The notes beneath the pieces were generated by a model. It had not been told where the DNA came from and did no database searches. It was given only the letters and a program-made list of their open reading frames with translations. A DNA stretch of 34,046 nt from Actinomycetes bacterium (GTDB lineage Bacteria > Actinomycetota > Acidimicrobiia > Acidimicrobiales > JABEUL01). The DNA lies in contig JAJZNL010000025.1 in the NCBI GenBank assembly GCA_021852345.1, positions 1 to 34,046 of the forward strand, in the 5' to 3' direction. Below are positions 23,877 to 31,866 of this stretch, in pieces. How positions within the stretch are numbered: the first letter of the stretch is position 1; each line of letters starts with the position of its first letter. The translations under genes and the position numbers were made by a program.

Positions 23877-24803
23877 TTACAAACCGGGTTTTAAATAGCC
23901 ATTAAAAAAGCTTAAGCCGGACATCAAAGACTTTGATTGTGGAACTAATGTTATTAATTCGATATAGCCGTCTTTAAGCCTAAGCAAAAGCTTCTTATCG
24001 ATCAAACGCATGGTAAATAGTTGTTCTTCATCGGTAATTTCAACGGAGTGAACCTTTGCAGCGGACGCTATTTTAATTTTCTTATCCTGATAGATAAAAT
24101 AGGCCCGATTCAATCTAATTTTGTTTAAAGCCGCCAATACTTCATCCGATGGCAACACCTGTAGTTCGTCGTCCGTTATCTTAGCAGCCCAAGTGATTTC
24201 ACCTGATTGTTGTCGACCAACGGGTAAATTTTTTACGGAGAAATTCTTGATTTCTGAAGATTCGACATCAGTCGATACAGTCAAATTGTTAACTAATATA
24301 TCAATTCCAACTTTTACGAGCTTGGCAAATAGTAAGTCGATGTCATCATTGTCATCAATTTTTACCACAATTTGATCATAGATATCGCCAGCATCCAATT
24401 CACTGGCTACCTGCATTAACGTAACTCCGGTATAACTGTCCCCGTTTAGTACAGATCTTTGCACCGGTGCCGCACCTCTAAGACTTGGCAAAAGTGAAAA
24501 ATGCAAGTTCACCAACGGAAGTTTCTCCAAAGTCGACTCTGAGATTATTTTTCCGTAGGCCACTACAATGCCCAAATCAAACTTTTCCAAACTGATATCC
24601 GAAAGTGAATAAAAAACTTCAAGTTTGTGATTTATGGCAACGTCTTCTACTGCGGTTACGGAGGCTTGTGCATTTCTGGAACGTCGTCTAGGTTCTTTAG
24701 TTACAACCGCTGTGATCGGACACCCTTTATCCAAAAGTCCCGATAATATATCAGCGGCAACTCTTGGTGAACCCAGAAACAGATAATTTTCACTCTCAGA
24801 CAT
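23877..24803 (-). CDS. fmt: Methionyl-tRNA formyltransferase
   Basis: Fmt formylates initiator Met-tRNA with 10-formyl-THF. The N-terminal Rossmann-like domain carries YLFLGSPRVAADIL, VVTKEPRRRSRN and the active-site NLHFSLLPSLRGAAPVQ with Asn, His and the downstream LDAGDIYDQ. The C-terminal OB-fold domain follows from about 200 and is somewhat divergent. I prefer the ATG at 24803 (308 aa) to a TTG two codons upstream. It follows def by 13 bp. The rsmB gene commonly placed after fmt is missing. Confidence 0.94.
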   Translation of the reverse strand: MSESENYLFLGSPRVAADILSGLLDKGCPITAVVTKEPRRRSRNAQASVTAVEDVAINHKLEVFYSLSDISLEKFDLGIVVAYGKIISESTLEKLPLVNLHFSLLPSLRGAAPVQRSVLNGDSYTGVTLMQVASELDAGDIYDQIVVKIDDNDDIDLLFAKLVKVGIDILVNNLTVSTDVESSEIKNFSVKNLPVGRQQSGEITWAAKITDDELQVLPSDEVLAALNKIRLNRAYFIYQDKKIKIASAAKVHSVEITDEEQLFTMRLIDKKLLLRLKDGYIELITLVPQSKSLMSGLSFFNGYLKPGL

Positions 24804-24816
24804 GGGCAAACGAAAA

Positions 24817-25344
24817 TTAAATTTTAGATTCGGGGTTGTTATTTGCTCTGTTGGCGACTATCTCCCTTATGGCCCTTTTGGCCTCTTTCACTTGATCGCT
24901 GTCGAGATATTCAAGCAGAAGTTTGCCGTTTAAATGATCCAATTCATGCTGTATCAAACGACCGAAAAGTTCATCGGCTTCTATTTCTACCTCATTGCCG
25001 TTTATGTCCAGACCCTTCATATTTACCACCTTAGGTCTGACTATTTCCCAATGCAGTCCAGGAACCGAAAGGCAACCTTCGTCATAGACCCACTCGCCAT
25101 CAGATTCAGTAATGACAGGATTAATAATAGCTTTTGGAGGTTTGTCTTCGTCGAAACTATATATGAATATTTGCTTATCTACGCCGATTTGATTTGCCGC
25201 CAATCCGATACCGTTTGACGAAGCGTTCAGAGTGTCGATCATATCGTCTATGATTGACACCATTGCACCGTCAATATTTGTCACCTTCTCGGCAACCGCT
25301 TTTAACACGGGGTCTCCGTAAATGCGAATTTCTCTTACTGCCAT
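24817..25344 (-). CDS. def: Peptide deformylase
   Basis: Def removes the formyl group from new proteins, reversing what Fmt adds. The 175-aa protein has all three family motifs: GIGLAANQIG near 45, EGCLSVPG near 90 (metal-binding Cys), and QHELDHLNG near 132 (metal-binding His and catalytic Glu). The order def-fmt is standard. Its ATG lies inside the last 10 bp of ribF, so translation is likely coupled. Confidence 0.97.
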   Translation of the reverse strand: MAVREIRIYGDPVLKAVAEKVTNIDGAMVSIIDDMIDTLNASSNGIGLAANQIGVDKQIFIYSFDEDKPPKAIINPVITESDGEWVYDEGCLSVPGLHWEIVRPKVVNMKGLDINGNEVEIEADELFGRLIQHELDHLNGKLLLEYLDSDQVKEAKRAIREIVANRANNNPESKI

Positions 25345-26276
25345 ATATTTAATTTACTAACTATTTCAACTGACCGTTCGACGTCGTGCTTCATTTGTAC
25401 CAATAAGTCATCAACCGATTCGAATTTGATCTCTTCGCGTAATTTTTCAACCAAGAACACTTCCAAAGACTTACCATATAAGCTTTCGGTAAAATCTAAA
25501 ATGTATACTTCAAAACTAACAGGTGCGTCGCTTACGAATGTTGGCCGAATACCGATCGAAATGGCTGCCACTTTAGCTTGAGAACCGATAAAGCAGTATC
25601 CGCAATAGACGCCTTGTGCTGGTATAACCAAATTCGAATCGATCTTGAGATTAGCCGTCGGGAACCCCATCTCTTTTCCTCTGGAATCGCCATGGATGAC
25701 TTCACCTATGTAACTAAAGTTTCTAGACATGATTTTATAGGAGATAGATAAATTTCCCTCTGCAATGGCCGATCTTAAAAGGGTGGAAGAGACGCGAGTA
25801 AGCCCGTCCGTCACTAATGAAATTCCCACGGCTTCGAATCCCAATTTTGAACCCCACAGTTTCAAATAGCTCAAATCACCTTCACGATTGTGTCCAAATT
25901 TAAAATCCTGTCCAACCACGACAAATTTAGAGTTCAGCGACTTAACTAAAACTGAAGCAACAAACTGCTCGGCGCTTTGAAGCGCCATGGTTTTATCAAA
26001 TTGAATTATAACAACTTCATCAATTCCGCATTCTAAAATCAGCTCGCAACGTTTTTGAATATCATAAACCATTTTGGGCGCAGCTTCGGGTTTGAGCAAT
26101 GCAAGCGGATGCGGATCAAAGGTCAATGCAACGGATTTTAGGTTTTTGGATTTGGCCAGTTCGATAGTTTTGTCTATCAGCGCCCGATGACCAAGATGAA
26201 CACCATCGAATACTCCGACAGTGACACAAGATCCTTCATGCCATGAAATTGCGGGGTCATAGTTGTGAATAGACAT
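25335..26276 (-). CDS. ribF: Bifunctional riboflavin kinase / FAD synthetase
   Basis: RibF turns riboflavin into FMN and then FAD. The N-terminal nucleotidyltransferase domain has GVFDGVHLGHRALI near 21, TFDPHPLALL near 53 and VVGQDFKFGHNREGD near 125. The C-terminal kinase domain has VIHGDSRGKEMGFPTANL near 190 with PAQGVYCGY after it. I prefer the ATG at 26276 (313 aa) over the adjacent TTG at 26279. It overlaps def by 10 bp. It is separated by 228 bp from truB, although both are usually adjacent. Confidence 0.95.
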   Translation of the reverse strand: MSIHNYDPAISWHEGSCVTVGVFDGVHLGHRALIDKTIELAKSKNLKSVALTFDPHPLALLKPEAAPKMVYDIQKRCELILECGIDEVVIIQFDKTMALQSAEQFVASVLVKSLNSKFVVVGQDFKFGHNREGDLSYLKLWGSKLGFEAVGISLVTDGLTRVSSTLLRSAIAEGNLSISYKIMSRNFSYIGEVIHGDSRGKEMGFPTANLKIDSNLVIPAQGVYCGYCFIGSQAKVAAISIGIRPTFVSDAPVSFEVYILDFTESLYGKSLEVFLVEKLREEIKFESVDDLLVQMKHDVERSVEIVSKLNIWQ

Positions 26277-26504
26277 CAAAGAATATGTTTCTGGCTTTAA
26301 GTGTCGAAGTATAAATTTGGCTTTTAACCAAATAAAATTACATAATATTTTTATTAAATTTTAGTACACCAAAATATTGATTAAATCACCCAATTGAAGC
26401 TTTGCCCTACTTAAGATCAATTCCCATTAGTAGTTGCCTTAACTTCCCTACGAATTTACGCAGCCTGAAATTAACGACTTTGCCATTAAGTCAACTGACT
26501 AACT

Positions 26505-27386
26505 CTATTTTAAAACCATGGAGGGCTTAAGCTTATCCAAAGAGACCGCCTCATATACCGCTAAAAAGTTATTGCCACCGCCTGTTACAACAAACGGTCC
26601 GGGACCCGCCGCTTCAAGTTCTATTTTAGTCAAAGGCGAACCGTTGAACACTCTGTATTCTAGGTCTCCGCTGACTTCTATCAAAGGCAAAAAACTGAGC
26701 GCTTCTTTAATCGAAATGATGTCGTCTAAAACAATGTCATCCAAATCAACAGCCTTTTCTATATTGAATTGGCCGATTTGGGTACGAATTAAGTTCTTAA
26801 TATGCGCTCCCCCACCTAATTTTTGTCCCAACGACTCGGCCAACGATCGAATATAGGTACCAGACGAACACGATATTTTAACGTCAAGTTCATTTTCAAC
26901 CCTATTTAAAACCTCAAATGAATATACGCTGACTCGTCTCAGCGGGCGTTCAATTTCTATATTTTCACGATAATACTCATAAAGCTTTTTACCGTTAATT
27001 TTTACCGCCGAAACCATCGGAGGATATTGATCGATATCTCCGATGAGAGTCAAAATGGCATCCTGAATCTGCTCATCGCTCACTAGGGTCATATCATAAG
27101 TCGCAGTTATTTGTCCAGAGGCATCCAAAGTATCTGTTTCGATACCGAGCACAAAAGTACATGTATATACCTTTGGTAACAAATTGAATAGCCGAAGTGC
27201 TCTTGTGGCTTTACCGAGTCCGAGTATCAAAACTCCCGTAGCATCAGGATCAAGCGTACCTGCGTGACCCACTTGCCTTTGCCCCACTATTCGACGCACC
27301 GAAGCCACAACGTCATGACTAGTCATGTTCTCTCGTTTGGCAACCACTAAGACTCCCGCTTCAGTCGAACCCGTATTTACTTGCAC
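26505..27386 (-). CDS. truB: tRNA pseudouridine-55 synthase
   Basis: TruB makes the universal pseudouridine of the tRNA T-loop. The 293-aa protein has GHAGTLDPDATGVLILGLGKATR at 40-62 with the catalytic Asp46, QYPPMVSAVKINGKKLYEYYR near 115-135, and CSSGTYIRSLAESLG near 169. The C-terminal part is short and PUA-like at best. It starts at GTG, 18 bp after rbfA. Confidence 0.96.
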   Translation of the reverse strand: MQVNTGSTEAGVLVVAKRENMTSHDVVASVRRIVGQRQVGHAGTLDPDATGVLILGLGKATRALRLFNLLPKVYTCTFVLGIETDTLDASGQITATYDMTLVSDEQIQDAILTLIGDIDQYPPMVSAVKINGKKLYEYYRENIEIERPLRRVSVYSFEVLNRVENELDVKISCSSGTYIRSLAESLGQKLGGGAHIKNLIRTQIGQFNIEKAVDLDDIVLDDIISIKEALSFLPLIEVSGDLEYRVFNGSPLTKIELEAAGPGPFVVTGGGNNFLAVYEAVSLDKLKPSMVLK

Positions 27387-27404
27387 GTAAGCTACCGACT
27401 TCTT

Positions 27405-27842
27405 TTAATAGGTCTCGCCAGAGGACACATCTTTCGGCTCTGAAAAATCCGCCTCTGGGTCAGATTTTCTTTTTTGAGAAATTCTGCTAAGAATTTCGTC
27501 TATTTTTTGAGCGCCTGCTATCACTGGATCTTCATAAAACGACAAAATCGGGGTAACTTTCATGTGAACATTCTGTGATATTTTTTGCTGTAACTTTATC
27601 CTATTCGTATTTAAAAACTCCAACTCGGTTTCGCTTAGCGACGAAAAATAGACTTTGGCGGTTTTCAGATCTCCGGAAAGATCTACTGCAGTCACCGTGA
27701 GAAGGTTATCAGCGGCCTCTTTTTGAGCCAACTCGAAGACGGCTTCGGCCAAAACTCTGTGAATCTGAGATGCTACCCTAGCGGTTCTGGGTATCCTAGC
27801 GGCATATAACTGTTTATTTGAATGAGATTTTTTGTAAGCCAT
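27405..27842 (-). CDS. rbfA: Ribosome-binding factor A
   Basis: RbfA is a KH-fold maturation factor for the 16S rRNA 5' end. The 145-aa protein has RVASQIHRVLAEAV at about 22-35, LTVTAVDLSGDLKTAKVYFS at about 48-67, and LSFYEDPVIAGAQKIDEIL at about 100-118, with an acidic tail. It leads the run toward hisG. The nusA-infB genes usually upstream are absent. The next gene upstream is menD. Confidence 0.93.
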   Translation of the reverse strand: MAYKKSHSNKQLYAARIPRTARVASQIHRVLAEAVFELAQKEAADNLLTVTAVDLSGDLKTAKVYFSSLSETELEFLNTNRIKLQQKISQNVHMKVTPILSFYEDPVIAGAQKIDEILSRISQKRKSDPEADFSEPKDVSSGETY

Positions 27843-28175
27843 ATCGAAAATTAGAATTTATATTACTTGGATTTTACTACTTAGTAAATGATTTCCATTA
27901 CATTCATATTTTACGACGCTCAAAGATACGATAGCAAAGTTAAAAAACGACCAAACGGAAGCTAAAGCAATAAAATAATGCCACTTTTAGTAAAAACACC
28001 TGCCGTTATATCTTAACTTTATTAACGATTGTCAAATATTAACCGGCGGAGACAGATTTGAACGCATAAAACGATCAAAGAGGTCTGAAAACAAAACAAT
28101 TAGCCTCATGAGTGGATGTTCTCGCCCCAAACAACAAGATAGACACTATCTATTTTTTTTGTTGAATTGCAACTC
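27843..28175. other. Gap between menD and rbfA
   Basis: This 333-bp AT-rich gap holds a terminator-like hairpin at 28137-28151, near the menD end. It should also contain the rbfA promoter, which I cannot place. No reading frame or other repeat of note was seen. Confidence 0.5.
28137..28151 (-). terminator. Terminator-like hairpin after menD
   Basis: AGATAG and CTATCT pair around a 3-nt loop, 24 nt after the menD stop codon. The stem is flanked by T8 (28153-28160) on the + strand and is followed by TGTTGTTT on the minus strand. This layout fits a bidirectional intrinsic terminator, although the stem is short and AT-rich. Confidence 0.5.
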
Positions 28176-29990
28176 CTAAAAACTTCTAATTGACTCAGAT
28201 ATTTGTTTATCCGTCTCAATTGAGGATTTAAGCACAATTACCTTAATTCCAGGAATATCGCTGGATTCTAATAAGGCATCGGTGAATTCAAGTGAATTCA
28301 AAGGAGTATATACCTTAAGACCCAAAGAAGTCGCAACTTCAGCAATATTAACATTGTGTGGTGTCGTAAATAATTGATTAAACAGATCAGGTTCGATTAC
28401 CTTTTGCTGGCTTAAATATGAAAAGATAGCCCCCCCGGAATTGTCAACTACGACAAAAGTCACAGAAATTTGTTCTTTGATATTATCTGAAATTTCCACG
28501 AATGCTGAAAGATCATATAAAAATGCCAGATCTCCGATTAAGCAGACGACATTATTTTTATGATTTGCAGAATCGGTGGAGGTCCAATTAATTTGCTCAT
28601 GTAGTCCAAAGGAGACACCGACCGCTGTTGACGCCACTCCGTCTATGCCATTAACCCCTCTGTTGGAATACACTTTTAAGTTTTTAGAAACTACTCCACC
28701 ATATGTTTCGAAGTCCCTAATCGGCATTGAAGACGAAAGCACTAAAGCATCATAAGAGCCGACGTGTCTTCCCAAAAGATATGAAATCTTCGGGGCGTTA
28801 AGTCCGTCATCATCAAACTTAGCCTGCATCGACTTTTGAAATGCCCTATCCAACTTTATTAATTCATCTAAAATACACCCGGAATTAAATTTAAGATGCG
28901 GCTTTTTAGCCAATTCACCCAACAACCCTTCCAGATTATTATTTACATACATATCGGAAAGATGTAAGTGGTCGTTGTGATTAAATGACGTGTTTAGAAA
29001 TAAGAACTTTATGCCCTTGGCTTTAGCTAATGTTAACCATGTCATCAAGGACTTTGAAGTTGGTGAACTACCGCTCACTACAATCAAACCCAGATTTTGC
29101 AACAAGTCGAAATTCTCTGACTTTATTAGGTACTCCGTTATCAAATTAACGCTTCCTACAACTCGGTTGTGTTCAATTTTCAAATTGGACCGCGATTCAG
29201 CCAATATCGGCCAATTCAACGCTTCTGCAACTTGAAGCAGGGTTTGACCGTCGATATTTCCAGGTGGGCCCAGAGCCAAAATCAATCCTGATTTAAAACC
29301 ATCTTTCGACTCCGCATCTAACCTTAAAACATTTTCAACAAAACTTAAAACGTCGTTACGAGAAGATCGATTTAATTCAACGCAATTGTCGGCAATAGCG
29401 CCTACTGATATTTCTGTTTTTATATCTTGAGTCAGTTCATAGCGGTGGGATGTCGATTCATCATCGATCAGAGGCTCTCTAAACTGAACATTCAAGTGAA
29501 CAGGCCCCATTTGGCCCGGTTTTACTGCAAAGCTGTATAATCTCGATGCCAAAGGTCCCCACGCAGATCTATCTACTTCACTCGGAGGAGGCCAGTTTAT
29601 TTCATACCGAACGGAATCGCCGTAAATCCCAATTTGATTCATAGTTTGCGGAGCCCCTATGCCCTGAAGTTCAAATGGTCGATCCGCGGTGATAACTAGT
29701 AGCGGCACACAAGAAAGTGAGGCTTCGGCGACTGCGGGATGTAATTCGGTGACCGCCGTTCCGCTACTGGTAATAATAACAGTCGGCAATTTTGAGACCA
29801 TGGACATGCCTAAAGCACAAAATGCGGCCGACCGTTCGTCCAGTCTCATCAGACATTTAATTCCCGGATGTAGATAAAAGGCCAGAGACATCGGTGTAGA
29901 CCTTGATCCGGGCGATATAACTGCATTTCTAACGCCCAACTTATAAAATTCGTCGGCTATGACATGACAAAATTGGTCTTGACTATTCAC
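28176..29990 (-). CDS. menD: SEPHCHC synthase MenD
   Basis: MenD is a TPP-dependent enzyme that adds a succinic-semialdehyde unit from 2-oxoglutarate to isochorismate in menaquinone synthesis. The 604-aa protein has the pyrimidine-binding domain with SPGSRSTPMSLAF near 25, DERSAAFCALGM with the catalytic Glu, ITSSGTAVTELHPAVAEAS, and DRPFELQGIGAPQTM. The TPP domain has NRGVNGIDGV, GDLAFLYD and VVDNSGGAIFSYL, where the Mg-binding Asp and Asn are present. It starts at GTG with TTAAAT (29997-30002 on the + strand as ATTTAA) 6 nt upstream and no Shine-Dalgarno. No other men gene is in the window. Confidence 0.97.
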   Translation of the reverse strand: MNSQDQFCHVIADEFYKLGVRNAVISPGSRSTPMSLAFYLHPGIKCLMRLDERSAAFCALGMSMVSKLPTVIITSSGTAVTELHPAVAEASLSCVPLLVITADRPFELQGIGAPQTMNQIGIYGDSVRYEINWPPPSEVDRSAWGPLASRLYSFAVKPGQMGPVHLNVQFREPLIDDESTSHRYELTQDIKTEISVGAIADNCVELNRSSRNDVLSFVENVLRLDAESKDGFKSGLILALGPPGNIDGQTLLQVAEALNWPILAESRSNLKIEHNRVVGSVNLITEYLIKSENFDLLQNLGLIVVSGSSPTSKSLMTWLTLAKAKGIKFLFLNTSFNHNDHLHLSDMYVNNNLEGLLGELAKKPHLKFNSGCILDELIKLDRAFQKSMQAKFDDDGLNAPKISYLLGRHVGSYDALVLSSSMPIRDFETYGGVVSKNLKVYSNRGVNGIDGVASTAVGVSFGLHEQINWTSTDSANHKNNVVCLIGDLAFLYDLSAFVEISDNIKEQISVTFVVVDNSGGAIFSYLSQQKVIEPDLFNQLFTTPHNVNIAEVATSLGLKVYTPLNSLEFTDALLESSDIPGIKVIVLKSSIETDKQISESIRSF

Positions 29991-30110
29991 TGTCTGATTT
30001 AAGGTGTTCCAAAGAGTTGATTGATCGTTCGTTTATATATAAATATATATAGGTTTTTTAAAATTACAAATTTTAATTTAGCTAAAATCTAATTAAAATA
30101 CCCTAAAGCC

Positions 30111-31067
30111 ATGTTAACCCAAACCGAATCAGAATCGAATCATAACGGCGACTATGCTTTAAGCGTAGAAAATTTGTCCAAAAATTTCGGACAAAGAACC
30201 GCTTTTAAAAATATCAGTTTTAAGGTAGCCTATGGGGAAATATTTGGGTTTCTGGGTCCCAACGGAGCAGGAAAGACAACAACGGTAAGAACGCTTGGAA
30301 CATTGCTTAAACCCACCTCGGGTCAAGCATTTGTTGGCGGTATCAAACTTAACGAATCAAACTCTCAGAAGATTCGGTCGGTCATATCTATCATGCCCGA
30401 AAATCCCGGACTATACGGAAGATTAAGCATCCAAGAAAACCTCGAATGTTTTGGAGAGCTATATCGTTTAGCTGATCCAAAAGAAAAGATTGCGCAATCG
30501 CTAAAAGCCGTGAACTTATTTGACCGTCGCAACGATTTATGTCGGTCATTATCCAAAGGGCTCAAACAAAGAGTCGGGTTGGCAAGATCACTTCTTAATA
30601 ACCCAAAAATTTTATTTCTTGACGAACCCTCTTCGGGACTGGATCCCGTTGCGACCAAAGAGGTTCAAGAACTTATTTTAAACCTCAAAAGTAAAGGAAT
30701 TACTGTATTTTTGACGACGCACCGTTTGGAAGAAGCCGAAAAACTTTGCGATAAAGTAGCCATAATTAACACCGAATTAAAACTTATCGGCAAAACTGAC
30801 GAAATTAGAAGTCAGCTATTTAACAGTACCGTTGAGCTAAAGACAGTTCATCCAATTGAAAACACCGTTGAACTGCTTGACAATAACCCTGACATAAATT
30901 CTTGGACAAACAGTGAATCTACATATCTATTGCAAGTTGGGACACCATCGACAATGATTCCAAAGATAGTGAATTTGCTCGTCGAAAATAACGTCGAAAT
31001 CTTAGCAATTGGCGAACTTCGCCACAGCCTTGAAGATATATATCTAAAAACGGTGGAAAATGGATAG
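30111..31067 (+). CDS. ABC-2 type transporter ATP-binding protein
   Basis: The 318-aa ATPase has Walker A GPNGAGKTT at 49-57, a Q-loop region near 95 (IMPENPGLYGRL), the signature LSKGLKQRVG near 147, Walker B ILFLDEPSSGLDP near 165, and the H-loop TTHRLEEAE near 200. The C-terminal ~90 residues are the regulatory extension typical of NatA/CcmA/drug-exporter ATPases. It overlaps the permease gene by 8 bp. A TAAAAT box ends 11 nt before the ATG and no Shine-Dalgarno is seen. The substrate is unknown. Confidence 0.93.
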   Translation: MLTQTESESNHNGDYALSVENLSKNFGQRTAFKNISFKVAYGEIFGFLGPNGAGKTTTVRTLGTLLKPTSGQAFVGGIKLNESNSQKIRSVISIMPENPGLYGRLSIQENLECFGELYRLADPKEKIAQSLKAVNLFDRRNDLCRSLSKGLKQRVGLARSLLNNPKILFLDEPSSGLDPVATKEVQELILNLKSKGITVFLTTHRLEEAEKLCDKVAIINTELKLIGKTDEIRSQLFNSTVELKTVHPIENTVELLDNNPDINSWTNSESTYLLQVGTPSTMIPKIVNLLVENNVEILAIGELRHSLEDIYLKTVENG

Positions 31068-31812
31068 AGCTTTTCAATTCAACAGCAGGCGAATAAAAGC
31101 AATAATGATTAAGGAACTCAGAGATTTCCGGCGAAACAGATTCGTAATTGTCACAATGATGTTACTGCCGATAATATTCATCCTAGCACCCTTAATATCA
31201 ATTTTTTCCATTAAGGCCGGAGTACTTTCTCCCCAGATACAGACCCGTATAGGTATTTCGTTATTCTATATGCTTTTAATTCCAGCTATTGTTCCTACTG
31301 TGATAAGTGCTTACTCTGTAGTTGGCGAAAAGGAACAAGGAACTTTGGAACCGATCTTAATAACGCCAATTTCAAGAGAGGAATTTTTGATTGGGAAAGC
31401 TTTAGCTGCGGTTGTACCCGCGGTTGCTGTAGCTTACTTTGTGTTCGGAATATTTTTGTTGGCTACTTCTCTTTTCGCAAGTGCACAGATTCACTCCGTT
31501 ATTTTTAACGGACCCAGACTACTGATACAGTTTGTTTACACCCCGTTAATTGCAGGTTGGTCCATTTGGGCATGCTTGGCGATTTCAAGCCGTACTAACG
31601 ACGTGCGGGTAGCACAACAGTTGTCGACTCTTGCATCACTTCCTCCACTTTTAATAGTTGTGCTTTTTGCAACTGATGTAATATCACCCACAATAAAATA
31701 TGCGATCTACTTTGCCATTTTACTTCTGCTAATAAACCTTGCCGGGTGGAAATTGGTATCAAGACTTTTTAATGAAGAACGTCTAATAACCGGCTCAACC
31801 AGGAACGGATAA
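31060..31812 (+). CDS. ABC-2 type transporter permease
   Basis: The 250-aa integral membrane protein has about six helices: about 26-48, 67-85, 115-140, 162-180, 195-212 and 215-232. The segment VVGEKEQGTLEPILITPISR at about 85-104 is the conserved cytoplasmic coupling region of NatB-like ABC-2 permeases. The short length implies a homodimer. It is encoded with the ATPase by overlap, so together they form a complete exporter of unknown cargo. Confidence 0.9.
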   Translation: MDRAFQFNSRRIKAIMIKELRDFRRNRFVIVTMMLLPIIFILAPLISIFSIKAGVLSPQIQTRIGISLFYMLLIPAIVPTVISAYSVVGEKEQGTLEPILITPISREEFLIGKALAAVVPAVAVAYFVFGIFLLATSLFASAQIHSVIFNGPRLLIQFVYTPLIAGWSIWACLAISSRTNDVRVAQQLSTLASLPPLLIVVLFATDVISPTIKYAIYFAILLLLINLAGWKLVSRLFNEERLITGSTRNG

Positions 31813-31866
31813 TCCAAACTATTGGATCCTTGATTTTTAAATTTAACAAAACCCTTATAAATTATT

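Noticed and set aside
26280..26504. ATTTGG-CCAAAT hairpin (26315-26333) between truB and ribF
   Set aside because: A six-base stem in very AT-rich sequence, easily expected by chance. It has no U-run in the relevant place.
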